From positions 66,142,281 to 66,206,280 of the forward strand of contig CM043956.1 in assembly GCA_014529385.2 (NCBI GenBank): a DNA stretch of 64,000 nucleotides. Direction: 5' to 3'. The stretch is from Adiantum capillus-veneris. Lineage: Eukaryota; Streptophyta; Polypodiopsida; Polypodiales; Pteridaceae. This document shows, piece by piece, positions 23,286 to 36,501 of this stretch (the first letter of the stretch is position 1; each line of letters begins with the position of its first letter). The notes under the pieces are model-generated. The model saw only the letters and a list, made by a program, of their open reading frames with translations. It made no database searches and was not told where the DNA came from. The translations under genes were made by a program, and so were the position numbers.

Positions 23286-23602
23286 GACGGCCGATTTTCA
23301 AAACGATGACCGCCGCGAGAACCATACCCTAAGAAGGGGAGAGAATATTACCAAAGGAAAAAAAATAAAAAGGGAAAAGTTATTTACCATTCACCACCCA
23401 TATAGGCTTAACCACTAGCGAGGCACCATGAGTTTGGCTACACCTCTCCATTATCGCTAGAAGGCGGACTCTCTCTCTTCTACTGCTCGGCTCCGCCAAT
23501 TCTCTCTCTCTCACTTACTCTGCCCCTGCATCACGTGGACCAGTGGGCGCATGAGATGGGATACCTCTGTCACACCCTCTAGAGGGCCGCCACAGATATT
23601 GT

Positions 23603-23695
<93 letters not shown>

Positions 23696-23848
23696 TCGTC
23701 CACATTCCCGCCATGGCGGACCCCCATATTATACCCCCATCTCCCCTCTTGTCCACACCCCTTCGGCCTTATACCCCCCTGTTTCCTTCCCCAACTCTGG
23801 CGGACCACCGTCCTATCAAACACCCCCCTCCTATCTTCCCCTCCCACT

Positions 23849-23886
<38 letters not shown>

Positions 23887-23917
23887 CGAGAACGGTCCCA
23901 CAAGCAGTAGGGGAGAA

Positions 23918-24000
<83 letters not shown>

Positions 24001-24595
24001 CACTTCCCTACATATCCACCCTTTCCTTATCTAACACCCCCCCCCCCCCCCCCCCCCCATTCCCCTCCACTCACACACTCTCTTCTCCTCCCAACGGTGG
24101 GAACCCACCTTAAATATAATACTCTCTCTCTCTATATAACTCCTAAAAAAAACACCCCTTTTCCCCGTTGACTAAACTCCCCCCCCCCCCTTCGCCCTCT
24201 ATCGGATGCTCCCTCGCCTACACCTTGCTCTCTCCCTCACTCTCGGACCCAGCCCATGCGGGCGCCATTGAAAAAATGGGCCACCCACACCCTATCTCCC
24301 TCTCCCTCCCTCAGCACCTCACCCACCCTCTCTCACCCCTTCGTGCTCTCTTGCCTGCATCAGGCAGCCCGTGCTGGCGCATCAAAACAACCGGAGGATA
24401 TCCATGCACACACACACACACACACACACATTCATTTGCATTGTGCACACACACCCACACACACACCCCATCCTCACCTGCTCAACCCCCGGCACATGCT
24501 GGTCTGTTCGAACCTTCCCCCCTTCTCTATCGCACTCTCACCGGGTGAGCAAGCCCGTGCGCGCGCCAATGGTAAATACGCGCACACACACTTCA

Positions 24596-24641
<46 letters not shown>

Positions 24642-25883
24642 ACACCCCGTAACATACTCTTCCTCTCTCACTCACGCTCTATGTTCCCTACTACAATAAA
24701 ACCACCGAGAAACATTAAAAAAAAATATATATTATATATAAATAATATGCTTTCCCTCCCTGTTCCCACGCACGCTCGCGTACACACGTATATATATACA
24801 CACACTCACGCCCACTCACTCACGTATGCATACCCACACTCACAAATACATACACATGCACGCATATACGCACACACCATTGAAAAAAAACGAAGGACTT
24901 GATGCCATCGACAAGAAGGAGGACGACCTAAATCTCGCGACACCGACTCCAAAACGAGCAAAGGGGCCGAAGGCATGCCCCGACCAACCCAGAAGAGACG
25001 AACGCACTACACCAACGCATCAGCGAGGCTGCCATTCACCGGCAACGTGACCATGACGCTCTCTTCAGTAAACCGTAGGTTATTATCGTCATTTTTTGCA
25101 ATTTCAACCAAACCTTGTAAAAAGATCCCAACTTGTATATTCTCATCTCCCTTGGTGATGGTCAGAAAGGCCCACCTAGAGATTTTCCTTATAATAACTC
25201 CCCAAGACAAAGCAAGGGTCAACCACCCAAGACCCACCGCCTTGCTTTGTCTCCCCTGATTAGATAACCCTAATCAAGCCAGATTACCCTAATCTTAAGC
25301 AGCCAACACCTATAAAAAGGCACTAAGAGGTCACTATCGGGGGGGGAAAGTTCATGAGAGGTTAGCACCTGGTTGTATTTTGGTGGGAGGATTGGAAATA
25401 TTTGCATCACAAGAGAGGGGACTTAGCGTAGTGATTTGCTTTTGGAATTGTACTATGTAAAGGAAGCTATCTCCACATATTAACCCCAACGATCGATGCA
25501 CGCACACTTGTGTTAGCAAGTTTTCGTGTCAAAGGGTCATCTCTAGAGAACGCACCAAGTAGGTTCGCTATCTCCCCCTCTATCTCTCTATCACCATGAT
25601 GTGCCACCTCGCCGGAAAGAAGGTTGCTGTAAACATGGCTAGAGAATAATTCTCCCTCACACCCCCGAGGGTTTTCATCACTTATCTATTCTCTCTAATC
25701 CCTCACTCTGTGTGTGTGTGTGTGTGTGTGTAGAATTTGTGATATTTCAAATCACCGTTGTTTGTGTCCTAGCCGCTCAAAGCTAGGTGGTGCCCCCTGT
25801 TCAGTTTACCTTGACCGGCTTGCAGCCTGCATCAACTCCGAACGTTTTAGAGGCCGTCAGGGTTCGTGTTGCTCTTTGCTCCA
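23286..25883 (+). repeat. 5' LTR of the Tat element
   Basis: It starts TGACGGCC and ends GCTCCA, seven bases before the primer site. It aligns along its length with 33,846-36,501. It contains three long CT tracts (23,607-23,691, 23,851-23,884, 23,922-23,996), poly-C runs (about 24,037-24,058 and 24,597-24,627), CA repeats, a TATA box (25,311) and a TG tract (about 25,709-25,732). Confidence 0.85.
25311..25320 (+). promoter_or_regulatory. TATA box of the 5' LTR
   Basis: TATAAAAAGG is preserved at the same place in the 3' LTR (35,918-35,927), preceded in both by a 'CCCTAATC' context. It is the likely core promoter, with the transcript starting about 30 bases downstream. Confidence 0.65.
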
Positions 25884-25890
25884 GTTTATT

Positions 25891-25907
25891 TGGTGCCCCC
25901 ACGGAGG
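25891..25907 (+). promoter_or_regulatory. Primer binding site of the Tat element
   Basis: TGGTGCCCCCACGGAGG lies just after the 5' LTR. It is nearly identical to the sites at 740-756 (minus) and, more loosely, 39,026-39,043. It is not the initiator-Met site used by copia elements. Confidence 0.7.
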
Positions 25908-25963
25908 AGGGTTTCTAAGAAACCTTCAGTTTACACTGCTGAAAGCAACGCACATCATTAATC

Positions 25964-26402
25964 ATGGACAAATGGCTGAAGGAGTTCTCTAACTGGAGGA
26001 CGGAAGAGGAGGAGACTAAGGAGGCACTAGCTGCCTTCATTAAAGTACTACTGCCAGGCATCAATGTCGTCAGTATTCAAGAGGTAAGCTCCCCATCTCG
26101 TGTTGCTCGTTCTAACCACAAATTGAGAGCATTAGGTGGGAGGTCTATGAAGTGCTATCACTGCTATCAACCAAAACACACTGTCAATGAGTGCCAGCAA
26201 CGAAGGCAGCGACGGGGATGAAATTGTGTACATCGACATTCACCGTGAGAAAGTCGTCCATATCAAAGGGGGAAGGAAAATGGTAAGGCCTCTCTTTCCT
26301 AAGGAAACTGCAATCAAAGGTATAATCTCTACTCCAAAATGGCCTAAAGAGGCTGCTCGATCCAAAGGTAAGGAAAGGCTTAGTCAGTCTGGAAACACAT
26401 GA
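25964..26402 (+). pseudogene. Leader ORF with zinc knuckle upstream of gag (Tat element)
   Basis: An ATG at 25,964 opens MDKWLKEFSNWRTEEEETKE and reaches CYHCYQPKHTVNEC, an exact C-x2-C-x4-H-x4-C knuckle, before ending; a second overlapping frame runs to 26,402. It lies between the primer site and gag. Ogre/Tat elements are known to carry an extra ORF before gag whose role is unclear, so this is probably that ORF. Part of a broken element. Confidence 0.5.
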
Positions 26403-27259
26403 CCCCAAAGGAAGAAGCGTCTGGCCAAGAGAGTGCTTCAAGTTTCGAAATCCGGGTCGTACCCAGTTTGCAAAGAGAAGGTCATTTGAGGCTAAGCGGT
26501 AGAAGGTCGCCTACCGATTCGCACGACGCATGTAAGTACTGCCACTCCACTTCAACAATCCTGAAGCAGAAGTGGTAAGAAGGTTCCCATGCCCTAAGGA
26601 AGAGTGGTTCGGCTACTGCTCTAGCTGTTTTTGAAGACGGGTAGAGGGTCTTCCTCCTCTCCCCGTACAGATCATCCTGAAGAAGCTCTCCACCACGGGT
26701 GAGACCCAGTGGGCTAGAGACGAATTATAGATGAATGGAGTCGAATTCATGCAACATGCCGACTACGGTAATTATCTGCAGTTGTTGCTAGCCAAAAGGG
26801 TGGGAGTAGTCAGACGCATCCCCATCACCCGTACGTGCTGAGCGACGAAGGAAAGGTAGAGCCGAAGAAAGGTGACGACCTCCTATGGGTGTGCCGACTC
26901 ATCAACACCGGCATGATAAGAGTATAAGTAAGTTCTCCACTCTTTGTGCATGATGGAAAATGGGCCAACAACATTCCTCTTTAGATTTCTGTAGCATATG
27001 CATGTGAATATTTATGTAGATAAGAAGATCTTCTACCAACAGAAGATTGTGTATTTGTTCGGTGTTGTGGTGCTAGGAGAAGTCCTTTGCTCCTCAAACC
27101 CTATCATTCTCTCCATATTGGATTACCACCACTCCTTCAATGTTTCCATCTTTATCTTGTTTTAATCTATCCACCCAACCCTGTAAAAATCCTCTATGAG
27201 CTGCTATTGTTGTTAATATATATATTAATTTTTTTTTTGTAATTTCTTGAGTTACTACC

Positions 27260-28300
27260 ATGGCAAGTGTTTCTTTCCCCACGTTTAGCGGAAAGAAGGG
27301 AGAAGATATCACCACCGACTTTCTGAATGATTTCGACATCCCTTGTGTGGTTTCCAACAAGGATGACGACGCCTCACAGATTCAAATTTTTCCTCTACTG
27401 ATGAAAGTAGAGGCCAAGTCTTGCTACAATGCTTTGCCCCAAGCTACCAAAAATGCATGGGATGTGTTATGTGCTGAGTTTGTGAAGAGGTTTGGTGGAG
27501 ACACAACCTCAGAGAAGCTATGGCAGCTTACTGACGGAATTGAAACAGGGAGGTCTGCTAGAGTATGCCACCTACGAGTCCAAGTTTGTGGATTTGTGGG
27601 AGAGATGGGTTGCCTCAATGGAGGAAGGTGAAGGAGCACCTAATTTCCTAAAGAAGGACTGTTTCATTTTGCTGGCCTGTGTCGCCGCTTAAGGAGAGGT
27701 GAAGGGAAGGTTTCCTGCAACATATGAGTTGGCAGTAGAAGTAGACCTCCTTAAAGACAAGAAGCTGTACACACAAGCAAGAGTCAACGAGTCAGAGGAA
27801 TCAAGATCAGTCTGACTAACCCCAGTGACTGCAACAACCGTTCATAGAGCCCAACCACAAGAGGCATCAGAAGAGCAGTAAGACCTGCTAAGTCGCATCA
27901 CTACCCAACTCGAGAGTTTATCCGTGCATCTGGTGCAACAAGGGCATGCACTTGTCAAAAATCCAGAACAAGGAAGAGGAAAACAAAGGAAAAACCAAGA
28001 GTATCACTGCTATAATTGCAGGGAAGACGACCATGGTATGTACTACTGCCCACATCCAAGAAGGCAGAATTTCAATAGAGGAGGGACACAGAATCAGATC
28101 TCTCCACCAAGGGCAAGACCACCACCACCTAAGAAACCAGGGTCAATTCCACCAGTCCAGATCCTTCCACCACCTGTACAACAACAACCACCACCGCAAC
28201 CTCTTATTCCACCACTACCCCCACCACGTGTTGTAAACCAAGCAGTGAGTGTTATTAGCTTGGAAGCTAAAGGGAAGGCAAAGGTAGAAGAACCAGATTG
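27260..28300 (+). pseudogene. Gag of the Tat element (fossil)
   Basis: ATG at 27,260 in a good context (ACCATGG). Residues VEAKSCYNALPQATKNAWDV and EYATYESKFVDLWERWVASM are gag capsid-like. A later part has a knuckle, CYNCREDDHGMYYC (C-x2-C-x4-H-x4-C), then a Pro/Gln-rich tail. Gag builds the particle shell. Parts lie in more than one frame. Confidence 0.75.
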
Positions 28301-28562
28301 AGAGAAGCACAAAGCGAAAGAAAAAGTAGAAGAAGTGGATGCTATTGGAGTGAAGCGTGCCAGGCACGAAGAAGACTCTCAAAGAGAAGAGAAAATGAAA
28401 GGGAAAGCCGAGTCTAGCAAGCAAGCAGCTAAACCACGACGGAAGATAGACATAGTGGATTTTTCACTAGGTGTGTATGCTAAACCATACGACTTAGTTC
28501 AGGATGTGTTGATGTAGGGTCCAAAGATAACTTGGCCCCAATTACTCCACCTTGCACCAAGA

Positions 28563-29157
28563 ATGAGGAGGCAATGGACAAAGATGGCAAGTACAAGGAA
28601 ATCAAGACCAAGGATAGCTGGGACTATCTCTGGGAGGGATGTCGACGAAATCCTACCAACTATGGATGCCCACATCAAGGGGCAACGAATCTCAAACGTC
28701 TACATAGAAACTGGCACGCAAATATGCATCATGAGTGAAAAAAAGATCCACCATCTAGACCTAGAGGTGAGTAGGCCGGCACCCTGCCGAGCCAAAATGT
28801 CAAACAACGTAAGAGTGAAATGCGTAGGCATTGTGAATGCGGTCAAAGTTAAAGCATTCAATACAGAAGTGGATGTAGACATCTTTGTCATGCCACACAA
28901 AGGGGATGGATACCCTATCATTCTTGGGAGACCCTGGCTCATGGCTATGGAAGCTAAGCAAGGCTGGAGCACCGGAATCCAGAGGAAGGACGCTAAAGGG
29001 AAGTCCACATTCTACGACATGAGGACTGGGAATCAACACAACATGATCTTGGAGGCTTCAGAAGATGAGTCCACTAGTGACTATTCATCTACCTCAGGAG
29101 AAGAGAAAACAACAACTGAAGAGAGTGACAGTAGCATCGAAGTGATGGGGGTCATCC
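28563..29157 (+). pseudogene. Aspartic protease of the Tat element (fossil)
   Basis: Residues ISNVYIETGTQICIMSEKKI correspond to the active-site loop, with ETG where D-(S/T)-G is usual. GYPIILGRPWLMAMEA is the typical second block (ILGRPW) of Tat-type proteases. An acidic tail with SEDESTSDYSSTSGEEK follows. The TTAA-flanked element lies right after it. Confidence 0.75.
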
Positions 29158-29161
29158 TTAA

Positions 29162-30500
29162 CACTAGGTTGGTAACCTAACAGGACATAAAAGTGTCCTT
29201 TCAGGGTTTTGAAAAAAACCTCCAAAACCATAGTAGATCCACTCATTTTGTAAAATCCTTTCATGAGGTTATAGTTCAAGGCCTACTACACATGGAAAAA
29301 ATAAGAAACTTGTAAAATTTCTCATCTTTTGGTCACACCAAGCCTCCAAAGTTCATGGATCATTACATTTTCATCAAAACAGTCATTTCTTACGTTTTGT
29401 TGCATAAAAATAAGATTAGGAATTTTTGTAGGACTTGAGATAAATTCCCTAGTTAACTTCAATAGGTTGGTGATCAGAACATATGATTGCTTCTCACTCA
29501 CTATTTTTTGTTTTGCCAAAAGAAATAGGTACAAAAAAGTTGAATTTTTACCATTCTGCAAACCTATAATCAAAGTTTCTATAGCCACGCTCAATACAAA
29601 TAATATATGCATGTTTTCTTAGTTCCCTATTGCCCTTTAGGTTCATAAGGAGCCATGGATCATGTCAAAAGAATATTACATTTCTTACCAAGGGGAATCT
29701 TCGGGACAAAGATGAAGTGCTAAATACAGCAAACATGAAAAAACTGGGTTCAACATTATGAGTTGTAGAATCCCATAAAAACTATTCAATATCTAGCCAA
29801 ATTTGATCCTTATGACTAGATATGGTTACTACCTACAAAATGCATATAGTTGTCACAAGAAACTAACAATATTGAAAAAGCTATACTTGATATACTAGAA
29901 TGTTTCGTTTTCTTCTATAATTGAAAAAATCAACCATCGTTGTCTACTATGCAAAATAGGGTATTAGGTGTCCCAAAACTCAAGGAATATTAGCTTTATG
30001 TTACAATATGCGACATAGAAAATCAAAACTGCATTTGGATATCATGAAAGCCACCAAAAAAATCATAGAAGAGCTAAAATTGGCTAAAAAACAGGATTTG
30101 ACAAATTTTGTAATTTGGTCATAACTTACAACTTTAACATTTATTTCTCCCTAGAAGCATTAGGACATGTTGAGGACTACTAAAGATAGTTCTCTAGCAT
30201 TATAGACCTCACAAACATGAATTCTAGAGTGGTATAGTTACAGAAAACTGAAAAAAGCCAAAAACAGGACCCGTTTTTTCACACAGTTTAGGTTGTGAAA
30301 TGTTGTGCAAGGACAAGGTTAAAGATGAAATTGATATTCCAAAAAAATGTCAAATTTTTTTCAGCTCATGAGACAACTTTTTAGACAGATAGCACCTCAA
30401 AATCCATTTTGAAACTCTTGACATAGCTCAAGAAAAATGGTCACTTAACAAGACATAAAAGTGTCCCAGGACATAAAAGTGTCCCATTACCAACCTAGTG
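29162..30500 (+). mobile_element. TTAA-flanked non-autonomous DNA element, piggyBac-like (family 1, copy 1)
   Basis: The ends are CACTAGGTTGGTAA (29,162) and its exact reverse complement ending at 30,500, so the terminal inverted repeat is at least 14 bases. Both junctions are TTAA (29,158-29,161 and 30,501-30,504). The near-palindrome GGACATAAAAGTGTCC occurs just inside the left end; at the right end there are two copies in a row, the inner one imperfect. TTAA target sites with CNCT-type ends are the hallmark of piggyBac. A 3-bp duplication as in CACTA elements does not fit (TAA versus TTA). No transposase is encoded, so it would need one supplied elsewhere. It lies inside the Tat element between protease and RT, so it is younger than that. 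The Tat coding sequence resumes right after the right TTAA. Confidence 0.8.
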
Positions 30501-31500
30501 TTAAAGACCCAAAAAGATTGACACAATCTGAATCAACCCTGACAAATCGAAAGGAACCATTAGGTATGCAATCCTTAGAGGATACAAGTAAGTTACATCG
30601 GATGCTCTCAAATGAGTTAACCGATAAAGAAAGGAAGGAATATGTCTCCATGCTAGGTAACTTCACTACGGTGCTCATTGATAGCTATGATAAGATCACA
30701 GGAATCACAGTAGTACAACACCGCATTAAACTTAAGGAAGGAATTAAATCCGTAGTGCAGAAGCTCAAAAGACTTGGGATAATCCAACAAGAGGCACTAC
30801 TCAAAGAAGTTAGGAATTTGCTACATGCAGGTTTCATCTACCCCGTCAAAGACTAAGAATGGGTCTCTCTAGTAGTAGTCACACCAAAGAAGAATGGAAA
30901 TTGGAGAGTCTGTGTGGACTATAAATTTGTCAATGCAGCCACAAAGAGGGATCACTTTCCCCTCCCATTCCAAGATGAAATTCTCAATAAAGTGGTAGGT
31001 CATGAGCCCTACACAGTATGTGATGGCTACTCAAGATACTTCCAAATTAGCATTGCGTAAGAAGACCAAAAAAAGACAACTTTCATCACCCCTTGGGGAT
31101 GCTTTTCTTACAGAGTGATGCCTTTTGGCCTCACCAACGCTCCGGCCACATTTCAGTGCTATGTGACTTTTGTCTTCCAATCGTATTTTGGAACGTCAAT
31201 ACCTGTCTTCATAGATGATTTTTGCATCTATAGTTCACGGTTCCTCCATTTGAGCAAAGTCTATGATGGCCTGACCAGGCTGCAAACCTTGGGTGGCCAG
31301 CTCAACGTGGATAAGTGTCACATTCGTGAAAGCAAAGTCACTCTCCTTGGCCATGTAATTTCAGCAAAAGGGATTGAGGCCACCCTAACAAGATCCAAGC
31401 TTTGGTATCTTTGTCATCACCCACCACAGCTAAGTAGTTGGTTTCTTTCCTTCAGAAGGTAAGATACTTAAGGAGGTTCATTCACTTGCTATCTCAAGTG
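30501..31500 (+). pseudogene. Reverse transcriptase of the Tat element (fossil)
   Basis: Conserved blocks include LLHAGFIYPVKD, NWRVCVDYKFVNAATKRD, TPWGCFSYRVMPFGLTNAPA and the catalytic PVFIDDFCIYS (xxDD box). LGGQLNVDKCHIRESKVTLL then leads to GHVISAKGIEA. This order is characteristic of Ty3/gypsy RT. Coding segments are interrupted. Confidence 0.88.
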
Positions 31501-31549
31501 GTTCTCCCTCTACAACAAGTCACCTAGAGGGATGTCTTCTCATGGAGTG

Positions 31550-32480
31550 AAGAAAATGAGCAGCAATTTATCGAGGTGAAGAAAATCCTAGCCACGCTTC
31601 CCACCATTTCACCCCCCAAGTGGGACGAGCCATTTTATGTGAACCCTAGTGTAGGAAGTGATACACTCGGATCCGCATTAATGCGAAAGGACCCCCAACC
31701 TTCCTTCATGCGTCCTATTTACTTCTCTAGTCATGTCATGACCCCATCAGAAAAGGGATTCACAGCAGTAGAACACATGGTTCTCGCACTAATGTTTGTT
31801 GCCACAAAGTTACGCTCCTATCTTCTGCCTAGACCCTTTGTAGTTCTGACAATGGAGAGGTCTTTCCGTATGTAATGCAACACATGGATGTCTCATCTAG
31901 GATCTCTAAATGGCTGGTTAGATTACAAGAGTTTGCCTACACCATGCAGAACTTAGAAAACTCCACCAGGGCTGGTCTAGTGGGTATTCTTACTCATTGC
32001 CACTATGAGAAGAAGCTAAAGGTCAACACGGTAGCAAAAGAAGAGACACCAATGGTAGAAAGTCCTAAGCTAGAAAGAGCTCGCTCTCTTTTCTTTGACG
32101 GAGCATAAAAAAGAACAGTGGACCAGTCTGCAGCTAGCATAGTCATTTTCAATGAGAAACAGGAAAGGGTATTCTCCATCGGGCAACTATTACACTCCCA
32201 CTCCAACAACGAAGCAGAGTATGCAGCTTTAATTCTTGGGTTAGAACAGTGTATTTCCCAAGGAATTCAACGCCTAAATGTGTTTGGCAATGCTTTGATT
32301 TTGATAAAGCAGATAAACAGCACTTGGGTTTGTAAAAATCAGGTTTTACTTGGTCAACTATGCCAAGTTAAGGATCTTTTAAGGAAGTTTGAAGCAGTGC
32401 AATTATTTCATGTCCACAGGACAAAAAATTAGGAGGTAGATGCTCTAGCCAAGGAAAGAATACAAGACGAACGTTCCCAT
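31550..32480 (+). pseudogene. RNase H plus second, archaeal-type RNase H (Tat element, fossil)
   Basis: The first domain (about 31,560-31,880) shows PFYVNPSVGSDTLGSALM and FTAVEHMVLALMFVATKLRS. The second (about 32,080-32,480) shows FFDGA, NNEAEYAALILGLEQCISQG and FHVHRTKN. That pattern is the archaeal-type RNase H acquired by the Tat group. A spacer joins them. Having both domains is what places this element in Tat. Broken in more than one place. Confidence 0.82.
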
Positions 32481-32529
32481 AGGAGCAATCAAACTAAAAC
32501 TACCCCTCTTTCAAGGTAGTGATTCTATG

Positions 32530-33801
32530 CCTGATATCATCAGCTTTCTAGATACACAAGAATGTCCGGAAGGGTACACTAAAGGACAAAAATAGTGGCT
32601 GATAAGGAAGGCTACCAGATACCGCCTTGTAAATGACCACTTGTATTGTAAGGGCAAGGATCAAATTCTCAGGCGAGTGCCAACCTCTAGTGAGATCACA
32701 AAGGTAATTTCAAGTTTCCATGAAGGCGTCTGCGGCGGTCATTTTGCTTTAGATATCACCAGTAGGAAGATTCTACAGGCAGGATACTCTTGGCCTAGTC
32801 TGAACAGGGATGTACATCATTGGTGTAAAACATGCAAGGTTTGTAAAGTAGCTAGTGATCTCGCACTAACCTATGAGCCACAGACTCCTATCATCTCATA
32901 TGGTCCGTTTGAGAAGTGGAGAATAGATGCAATCAGTCCTCTACCAAGGGCCCAATAAGGAAAACTATACATTCTAGCTGGTGTAGACTACATGACCCGA
33001 TGGGCAGAAGCCACAACCACCACCCGCATCACAGCCCAAGAGGTAGCAGAGTTCATATTTGAGCACATCTGTTGCCGTTTTGGCACTCCTCTTGAGATAA
33101 TATCAGATAGGGGACCAGGCTTTAGAGGTGATCTGGTGGGAGAACTGATGAAAAAGTTAGTCATCACATGCCAACACTCCACACCATACTATCCATAGTG
33201 TAATGGCCTAGTAGAAAAGGTAAATGGAATGATCTACAAAATCATCACAAAGCAAGTGAACAACCACATAGGTGATTGGGATAAACATCTCATGGCCACT
33301 CTATGGGCCTACCGAATGACGTTCTAAACATCATTAGGTTTCACCCCTTTCCATCTAGTTTATGGAAAGGAGGCAGTCCTACCTATTGAGGTACAAATAG
33401 CAAGCTTACGAGTCATGGCTAGCCAAATACAACGCCCAATTGTAGATCTTCGCAACCACATCCTGGATCTGGAAAGTCTCTAACTAGATAGGGAAGAAGC
33501 AATCAATCACTATGCAGCACATGCAGAATGACGCTGGCTCACCTTCAATCAAGGGCTTAAGGAAAAGCGCCTGGAAAAGGGCATGTTGCTATTGAGACAC
33601 GACAACATATTTGACATCAGGAAGGAAAAGAAATTTCAACCCCGATGCGAAGGACCATTCATTGTAAAAAAGCGCTATGAAAACAGTAGCTATAAGTTGA
33701 TGGAAGCAGATGGGAGAATTCACAAGACTCGAGTCAATGGATGGAGGCAAAAAAGGTATTTCCTTAGGTTTGATCTAGAGTGCATGCTAGATGTTCCATA
33801 A
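32530..33801 (+). pseudogene. Integrase of the Tat element (fossil)
   Basis: The zinc domain has FHEGVCGGHFALDITSRKIL and HHWCKTCKVC (HHCC). The core has WRIDAISPLP, EIISDRGPGFRGDLVGELM and NGLVEKVNGM, which supply the D, D and E. The C-terminal part has FVPRC-like KFQPRCEGPFIVKKRYENSS and HKTRVNGW. The frame ends about 45 bases before the 3' LTR. Several breaks. Confidence 0.86.
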
Positions 33802-33830
33802 GAGGGAGAACCCTCCAACTCTACAAAGCC

Positions 33831-33845
33831 AGATGGGAGGGCTAA
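33831..33845 (+). promoter_or_regulatory. Polypurine tract of the Tat element
   Basis: AGATGGGAGGGCTAA abuts the 3' LTR start TGACGACC. The same GGGAGGGCTAA precedes the 3' LTR of the third gypsy element near 61,241. It primes plus-strand DNA synthesis. Confidence 0.7.

Positions 33846-36501
<2,656 letters not shown>

Noticed and set aside
23511-24003. 162-codon Glu-Arg repeat frame on the minus strand and its neighbours
   Set aside because: Simple-repeat artefact of CT tracts in the 5' LTR.
24168-25050. Thr-His and Pro-rich open frames
   Set aside because: They come from CA repeats and poly-C runs in the LTR.
28094-28312. Gly-rich minus-strand open frame
   Set aside because: Antisense of the Pro-rich tail of gag.
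29162-30500. CACTA-superfamily explanation for the CACTAG ends
   Set aside because: CACTA elements make 3-bp duplications; here the three flanking bases are TAA and TTA, while TTAA fits both sides in each complete copy.
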